A DNA stretch of 64,000 nucleotides from Pelodera strongyloides (taxonomy: Eukaryota; Nematoda; Chromadorea; Rhabditida; Rhabditidae): NCBI GenBank assembly GCA_036852015.1, contig JAANDG010000007.1, forward strand, positions 496,001 through 560,000. The letters run 5' to 3'. A program made the position numbers and the translations under genes. The notes under the pieces are model-generated. The model was not told the DNA's origin and did no database searches. It was given only the letters and a program-made list of their open reading frames with translations. Every line of letters begins with the position of its first letter. The first letter of the stretch is position 1. Shown one piece after another: positions 62,801 through 64,000 of this stretch.

Positions 62801-64000
62801 GACGAGGTCAAACACACCGATGATTCAACAATGCTCACTGGCTTGTGTGGTAGTCATTTTTTTAATTGTTAAATGAACATACGAAATCAAAGGTGGTAAT
62901 GACGTTGCGGGAACCGGCTGCTCTGATCGACTGGAAACGTACGTCTTCTCGGCAATGTCGACCAGAAACTGGAAGTACAGATATACTACTACGTTTTTAG
63001 GCGCGGGGCGCGAATAACTCAAAAAAACGTATGAAGTCGAAATCCACAAAACGCAAAAACAAAGACTAAATAGACCTAAGGAAAAATAACATCGGGAAAA
63101 ATGCCCGCACTCACCGCGCACCAATCCACAACATTCATTCTAGTCATCGCCAAATCGACCGCCCACTTGCCCGCGTCTGAAAATTTCGACTATAAGCTAC
63201 AGCTACAAGCTACAAATAAAAGGATTAATGATGTCAGAAATCCCCACAAAAAAGCATACGTTACATTAGTTGCGTGTATCTAATTACAAAAACGTGCGAT
63301 ACACAAAATTTGACAATAAAAAACATATCACCTTTGGCTCCATCTCTGAAGAACAAGTGCATCAATTGCAATAGAGCACTGACTCTCGCTCGATCCTCTT
63401 CGCTATCTGCGTTCGCTCTGAAATTGCATTTTTTTTATTTTTAATAAGATATCAACTGAAAGAGTGGCCGTCCTCTGGATTGGATTTAGCAACTCAATAT
63501 TACTAATATGAACAAACAATAGACATCATATAATTGCAAAGTTTGTCAATAATTACAGTTATGTTAACGTATGCACAAGCATTACACCACAAAGAAAGAA
63601 ACAACTAAAATTAAAATCTTATTTGTAAACAAAAGAACAAAATAAACACTATAAATTAAGCAGGCTCACTTTTTCACGCACTCCACGATAACCGGCATGA
63701 ATATCGGCAACAGGTTCTCAATCTGCGTGTGCGTAAGTAATGGAACGAGCTCTAAAACAATTAACTAAATATTTAGATAAATAAAGGTGATATGTTTCGC
63801 TTACTACGTATATTCCGCTGACTGAAAATTTTGCAGTAATTGGAATGTAAGTACAGCAAGGAACTGAAGCAAACAAATCATTCATAACATGAGCACAGAA
63901 AGGAATAAACTAACCCTTCAAAAATCCCAATCTCGGAGTCTCCAGTCCTTGCTTGCAGGAAAGTTCCATTATCCATACAATTGTCGTGGATTCTAAAATT
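18718..64000 (-). CDS. UBR4: E3 ubiquitin ligase UBR4 (p600/poe/BIG), 5' part outside window
   Basis: Roughly 75 small exons on the minus strand fill the window from the right edge down to the TAA at 18718-18720. Identity rests on three islands seen in order. They are the UBR box (50313-50738), the Cys-rich cluster with [14 protein letters not shown] and [13 protein letters not shown] motifs (32993-33600), and the C-terminal hemiRING-UZI E3 module (18718-22082). Between them lie alpha-helical repeat exons, a beta-propeller-like stretch (about 46-49 kb, e.g. [20 protein letters not shown]) and an exon aligning with the FFEHN/LLQVYNAQQIKHRLNS part of human UBR4 (44.83-44.96 kb). Human UBR4 is about 5,180 residues with the UBR box near residue 1,660, so roughly the first quarter is off the right edge. 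UBR4 acts in N-degron and quality-control degradation, with KCMF1 and calmodulin as partners. Exon 62883-62968 joins exon 55544-55652 in frame across a 7.2-kb intron. Confidence 0.95.
18840..19110. other. CG-rich island in the last UBR4 intron
   Basis: Unlike the AT-rich introns around it, this stretch is dense in CGCG/GCGC (e.g. CTCGGGCGCGCAGACACGAG, CCGCGATCCGCGCAGTTACC). It also holds two tandem copies of AACGGATA(C/A)TAATACATAG at about 18987-19026. Similar CG-rich patches occur near 16850-16910 and 27180-27330. It may be an old repeat; nothing coding seen. Confidence 0.5.
20637..20787. repeat. (CA)n-rich microsatellite block
   Basis: About 150 bp of imperfect CA/CACG repeats within a UBR4 intron. 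It generates three overlapping spurious reading frames rich in His/Thr or Val/Cys. Confidence 0.95.
25725..25880 (+). mobile_element. Dispersed repeat E, copy 2
   Basis: It begins around CGAGACGGCGAGCAATATG, has TCATCTGGAACTCGTCGAC and CAGGACCTCTGCGGAACAT, and ends with AAGGTGCACGCTCTTGAAGC then GTAAAAGATTTATTTATTAA. It aligns along its length with the copy at 7826-7990 (opposite strand). It sits in a UBR4 intron. Confidence 0.7.
27868..28019. mobile_element. MITE B, complete copy
   Basis: A 152-bp element with perfect terminal inverted repeats of at least 17 bp (ATGGGGTTTCCAAGTAT at the left, its complement at the right). It has no coding capacity. A second copy at 35581-35713 shares the interior (CGGTGTGATTCTGTCAA, TACCGTATTTCTGCACGAAA, AATATTCTCGTGTAGTT). 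Located in a UBR4 intron. Confidence 0.85.
28673..29065. mobile_element. MITE A, long form, copy 1
   Basis: It starts TTAAAGCGAAATACCACCCG and ends with the inverted ACCGGTAATTCGCTTTAA, about 393 bp. The interior (e.g. GCGATTTGCCGATTTTAATA, CTAGCACGGCCC, ATCGAGGGATGGCCTTTTCA) is shared with 40844-41190. The ends carry TTAA, as in piggyBac-like target sites. No transposase. Confidence 0.85.
30331..30364. repeat. (CT)n microsatellite
   Basis: CTCTCTCTTTCTCTCTCTCT-type run in a UBR4 intron. Confidence 0.9.
30712..30786. mobile_element. Fragment of MITE F (TTTGCATA...ACTGCTTTAA)
   Basis: The sequence TTTGCATAGGATAC...CCCAAAGTAGGTACAATACT then GCTTTAAAG matches the right half of the element at 41516-41620. 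Located in a UBR4 intron. Confidence 0.6.
32993..33470 (-). other. UBR4: UBR4 Cys-rich zinc-cluster exons
   Basis: Exon 33371-33470 continues ELRCPR from the exon near 33584-33710 into [20 protein letters not shown] and [13 protein letters not shown]. Exon 32993-33099 gives [19 protein letters not shown]. The series of C-x2-C pairs (CPRC, CENC, CVKC, CNSC plus C) matches the human stretch with [20 protein letters not shown] and [16 protein letters not shown]. It is one of the most conserved landmarks of UBR4 and places the reading direction beyond doubt. Confidence 0.9.
35581..35713. mobile_element. MITE B, copy lacking its right end
   Basis: It begins TGAGGTTTCCAAGTATCC and shares about 130 bp with the copy at 27868-28019, including CGTATTTCTGCACGAAACTT. 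The right inverted repeat (ATACTTGGAAACCCC) is missing. UBR4 intron. Confidence 0.8.
40744..40802. repeat. 30-bp direct repeat, two perfect copies
   Basis: AATGCCCAAAATCTCAGACC plus CTAAAAAAGC occurs twice back to back, about 40 bp before a MITE A copy. Confidence 0.8.
40844..41190. mobile_element. MITE A, long form, copy 2
   Basis: TTAAAGCGAAATACCACCCG at the left and CACGCTTTAA at the right, about 347 bp. The interior is homologous to 28673-29065 with small deletions, mainly at the right end. UBR4 intron. Confidence 0.85.
41516..41620. mobile_element. MITE F, complete palindromic copy
   Basis: The inverted ends TTTAAAGCCGTATTGTACCT and AAGTACAATACTGCTTTAA enclose a core with TTTGCATATGATACGCAAAT and its near complement. 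The whole element, about 105 bp, can fold on itself. Related pieces lie at 30712-30786 and 44420-44500. Confidence 0.75.
42554..42662. mobile_element. MITE C, copy 1 (foldback)
   Basis: 109 bp beginning GGCCGTATTCACCAACACGC and ending in the complement (GTGTTGGTGAATACGGCC). Inside are CCAGGGAGCTAAAG and AGAGATTCAGAGCGCTC, shared with the copy at 43508-43637. UBR4 intron. Confidence 0.85.
43160..43225 (+). other. tRNA-like sequence with box A and weak box B
   Basis: Box A TAGTATAATGG (43167-43177) is perfect for Asp/Glu/Gly-type tRNAs. A box-B-like AAGTTCCAGTC follows at 43194-43204 with normal spacing, and TCCT/AGGA could close a stem. The anticodon and T arms do not pair convincingly, so it is a tRNA relic or SINE head rather than a working tRNA gene. 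Confidence 0.3.
43508..43637. mobile_element. MITE C, copy 2 (foldback)
   Basis: 130 bp with ends GGCCGTATTCACCAACACAC and GTGTTGGTGAATACAGCC. It holds two inverted CCAGGGAGCTAAAG-type segments. It lies about 850 bp from copy 1, in another UBR4 intron. Confidence 0.85.
44420..44500. mobile_element. Fragment mixing MITE A end and MITE F core
   Basis: TTTTAAAGCGAAATGCTAGC (MITE A-like end) is directly followed by AATTTGCATATGATAAGCAA and ATCCTATGCATCCTACGC (MITE F-like core). No right end is visible. Confidence 0.5.
45362..45425. repeat. 32-bp direct repeat, two perfect copies
   Basis: ACGATATCGTCTTAGGGTTG plus CCTTTTGATTAT occurs twice with no spacer. UBR4 intron. Confidence 0.85.
46436..46617. 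mobile_element. MITE A, short form, copy 3
   Basis: The ends are GCGAAATACGGGCCGCTTTT and AAACCGGCCGGTATTTCGC. The interior of about 130 bp differs from the long copies but resembles the copy at 49325-49500 (GCATAAGAATGCTG). UBR4 intron. Confidence 0.7.
49325..49500. mobile_element. MITE A, short form, copy 4
   Basis: 176 bp with ends TTAAAGCGAAATACCGGCCG and CGACCTTTATTTCGCTTTAA. The subterminal GTTTTTGAAAC pairs with GTTTCAAAAAAC. UBR4 intron, no coding capacity. Confidence 0.85.
49755..49878 (+). mobile_element. Dispersed repeat E, partial copy 3
   Basis: GAAGACGTTGAGCAATTTGC then CATCTGGAACTCGTCG at one end and TAAAGGTGCACAC at the other match repeat E copies. The middle has diverged. 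UBR4 intron. Confidence 0.55.
50313..50738 (-). other. UBR4: UBR box (N-degron-type zinc finger) of UBR4, two exons
   Basis: Exon 50599-50738 ends [15 protein letters not shown] and splices in frame (within the Trp codon) to exon 50313-50468, [20 protein letters not shown] then [21 protein letters not shown]. The Cys/His pattern C..C-x2-C...C-x2-C...H-x2-H...C-x-C equals the human UBR4 box (NQHWYHCHTCKMVDGVGVC). In UBR1/2 this fold reads basic N-terminal residues; the UBR4 version binds differently. All zinc ligands are present. Confidence 0.95.
51961..51995. repeat. Perfect 35-bp palindrome (17-bp arms, 1-nt centre)
   Basis: CCTTTCATTACTTCAAT, one A, then its exact complement. It lies about 25-30 bp upstream (+ strand) of the UBR4 exon at about 52018-52155, i.e. 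just past that exon's donor in the transcript. It would form a strong RNA hairpin. Confidence 0.9.
53107..53330 (+). mobile_element. Dispersed repeat D, copy 1
   Basis: About 224 bp, alignable along its length with 62297-62539: TTTGATGCCCACGAAAATTG, GGCTGAGTTTTTGC, GAAGAGTAGATTTGCCAAAT, GTGCTCCCAGGTCCGGGAAA and CCCCCGGAGAAGAACC. It has no clear inverted ends and no ORF. It starts about 25 bp from a UBR4 splice acceptor. Confidence 0.85.
53735..53762. repeat. (CA)n microsatellite
   Basis: Short CACACACA run with one CG, UBR4 intron. Confidence 0.85.
55674..55994 (+). repeat. Left arm of long inverted repeat around the retroelement
   Basis: It starts TTTATCGTGAAAAAGTGCTC, with later landmarks CATCATTACAATGAAGTACT and the hairpins AGTCGGTCTCTTCCGACT and AATCGGCCTTCGGCCGATT. 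Its complement occurs at 59447-59759. The only differences I find along about 300 bp are one-base length changes in a G run and a T run, plus a few mismatches at the inner end. The outer edge is 22 bp from the UBR4 acceptor at 55653. Confidence 0.9.
56096..56956 (+). CDS. APE-type endonuclease domain of RTE-like non-LTR retrotransposon
   Basis: A 286-residue frame with the apurinic-endonuclease-like motifs in order: FNARTL (44-49), QETR (73-76), NVYAPT (143-148), GDFNA (179-183), NDRG (204-207), LDYVL (246-250) and SDHRLV (272-277). This enzyme nicks target DNA to prime reverse transcription. The frame ends at a TAA just after SDHRLV, where related elements read straight on into the RT. It overlaps the RT frame by 140 bp in a different register. 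The start shown is the first ATG; translation of such elements may begin elsewhere. Confidence 0.9.
   Translation: MPKPTMSKSNQQRPRVPCAARQGCYSNLTAVGNHNFSYFHISTFNARTLHKDADVDQLIGELDNVNAGIVAIQETRSKESKCKTWHSGHRVLIGAREERSRSGGVGFIVPPEYLPYVSDMRAVSPRVAVLHGEVKRVTFTVVNVYAPTSEYDDEVVEELYDDIERELTNSRAHVKLVVGDFNASIGPRDDGETYVGHYAADTRNDRGQRLADFAESQCMYVLNTMFQQRKRRLWTWQSPQGAKKQLDYVLCNDAHWVVDCKIVGRSWCGSSSDHRLVKSIIELWFC
56817..58976 (+). pseudogene. Reverse transcriptase part of the RTE-like element, one frame off the endonuclease
   Basis: A 719-residue open frame; the true domain starts after about residue 41 ([16 protein letters not shown]). RT motifs are intact: [11 protein letters not shown] (238-248), NYRPIAL (299-305), [14 protein letters not shown] (332-345), [12 protein letters not shown] (366-377), [14 protein letters not shown] (424-437) and the catalytic FADD (466-469, DNA 58212-58223). 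The C-terminus [13 protein letters not shown] ... [14 protein letters not shown] is typical of RTE elements, common in nematodes and other invertebrates. The sequence is intact apart from the register change near 56930-56945, so the copy is young or the change is a sequencing error. Confidence 0.9.
58977..59446 (+). other. Non-coding tail of the retroelement
   Basis: About 470 bp between the RT stop and the right inverted arm. It begins with a direct repeat TTCAAGGTATTCAAGGTAAG. A hydrophobic 77-residue frame at 59183-59416 has no recognisable domain. It probably includes the 3' untranslated region; the element boundary is not visible. Confidence 0.45.
59447..59759 (-). repeat. Right arm of long inverted repeat around the retroelement
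   Basis: Complement of 55674-55994, ending CACTTTTTCACGATAAA directly before the C run. One-base shorter G and T runs are the only clear differences over the outer 300 bp. Confidence 0.9.
59760..59806. repeat. Homopolymer of 47 C
   Basis: An uninterrupted C run directly at the outer edge of the right inverted arm, in otherwise AT-rich intron DNA; no matching run exists at the left arm. True length is uncertain, as such runs are often misread. Confidence 0.95.
59807..60265. other. AT-rich UBR4 intron segment
   Basis: About 460 bp without a recognisable gene or repeat. Confidence 0.5.
60266..60494. repeat. Minisatellite, two units of about 115 bp
   Basis: The modules CTTCAAAAACTACTAACCTA and TACTATACCCCTATACGCTG recur two to three times, separated by CTTCAAAAAAAAAACTTC stretches. 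It is strand-biased (almost no G). UBR4 intron. Confidence 0.85.
60698..61116. mobile_element. Foldback element with many CCATGGGAC motifs
   Basis: The left end ACAATTACCGTCCCATGG is answered by an imperfect complement at the right end (CCATGAGACGGTAATTCTAC). Between them the motif ATGGGACGG or its complement appears about 15 times. This includes a run of direct repeats CATGGGACGGTCAGATTTT (60894-60962) and a palindromic GTCCCATGAGTGGGAC at both sides. The central 100 bp are unrelated. It has no genuine ORF; the frames seen there are repeat artefacts (MGRSDFHGT units). Confidence 0.8.
61125..61206 (-). other. tRNA-Asn-like sequence (pseudogene or SINE head)
   Basis: The minus strand reads GTAGCTGAATGGCGCAACTG then GTAGAGCAGAAGGATTGTTA, with a perfect box A (TAGCTGAATGG), a normal TAGAGCA end of the D arm and a GTT anticodon position. 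The box B region (TAGTTCGTTCGGGC) is only partly conserved and the acceptor stem does not pair. Not a functional tRNA in this form. Confidence 0.4.
61455..61540 (-). other. Second weak tRNA-like sequence
   Basis: The minus strand contains TTGGCAAAGCGTTTGGCTAC, then AGAGCAGAGCGAGGGTCGTG and CGTTCGGTTTCGG, giving a rough box A and box B. It has the same orientation as the tRNA-Asn-like piece 300 bp away, so both could be SINE relics. Confidence 0.25.
61541..62296. other. UBR4 intron segment, no feature recognised
   Basis: About 750 bp. A Lys-rich 133-residue frame on the plus strand (61952-62353) runs into the neighbouring repeat D and has no domain, so I do not call it a gene. Confidence 0.5.
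62297..62539 (+). mobile_element. Dispersed repeat D, copy 2
   Basis: Homologue of 53107-53330, same strand, with a longer A/T-rich middle. Directly after it comes a hairpin GGGCTAGGCTGCGCCTAGCCCC that is absent from copy 1. Confidence 0.85.
62883..63994 (-). other. UBR4: Most 5' UBR4 exons in the window
   Basis: Exon 62883-62968 ([20 protein letters not shown]) is preceded by exons near 63100-63185 ([16 protein letters not shown]), 63335-63420 ([20 protein letters not shown]), 63670-63755 ([20 protein letters not shown]), 63805-63870 ([16 protein letters not shown]) and 63915-63994 ([13 protein letters not shown]). They look like the helical repeat scaffold of UBR4. Boundaries of the last few are approximate. 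Confidence 0.7.

Noticed and set aside
1..64000. CRISPR arrays, bacterial operons, plasmid or phage genes
   Set aside because: None seen; the short direct repeats are two- or three-copy slippage products without spacers, and all genes are intron-rich animal genes.

Overview
The window is nuclear DNA of a multicellular invertebrate. Genes are broken into many short exons (about 40-240 bp) with GT..AG introns mostly 60-800 bp long and acceptors of the TTTCAG/TTTTAG kind. Standard stop codons are used, and the proteins (UBR4, C/EBP-gamma, FKBP8-like, neuroguidin) are animal-type. A nematode or another trans-splicing invertebrate fits best: acceptor-like sites lie 2-30 bp before the start codon in all four genes whose start is visible, and the retrotransposon tail resembles RTE elements common in worms. 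The species cannot be fixed from the sequence alone.

All five host genes lie head to tail on the minus strand. In the order of transcription (right to left) they are UBR4 (18718 to beyond 64000, 5' end missing), a minimal C/EBP-gamma bZIP factor (16944-17975), neuroguidin (11941-15777), the RNA polymerase III subunit RPC3/POLR3C (4323-11283) and an FKBP8-like immunophilin (184-3161, 3' end missing). I rebuilt the exons of the three complete genes and their reading frames close without a break: 107, 315 and 494 residues. For UBR4 I rebuilt exactly the UBR box, a zinc cluster, the whole C-terminal E3 module and the exons flanking the largest intron. Two neighbours serve growth (18S rRNA processing and Pol III transcription), which would suit a shared transcription unit, but the 0.66-1.17 kb gaps are long for a classic operon.

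The introns are full of mobile DNA. One 7.2-kb UBR4 intron (55653-62882) holds an RTE-type endonuclease/reverse transcriptase element antisense to the host gene. It is enclosed by about 315-bp, nearly identical inverted repeats, with a run of 47 C at the right end. The same intron holds a minisatellite, a GGGAC foldback element, tRNA-like sequences and a dispersed repeat. Elsewhere there are at least five small repeat families, four of them MITE-like, with two or more copies in the window, a tRNA-derived SINE inside POLR3C, and a decayed tandem duplication of a neuroguidin exon end.
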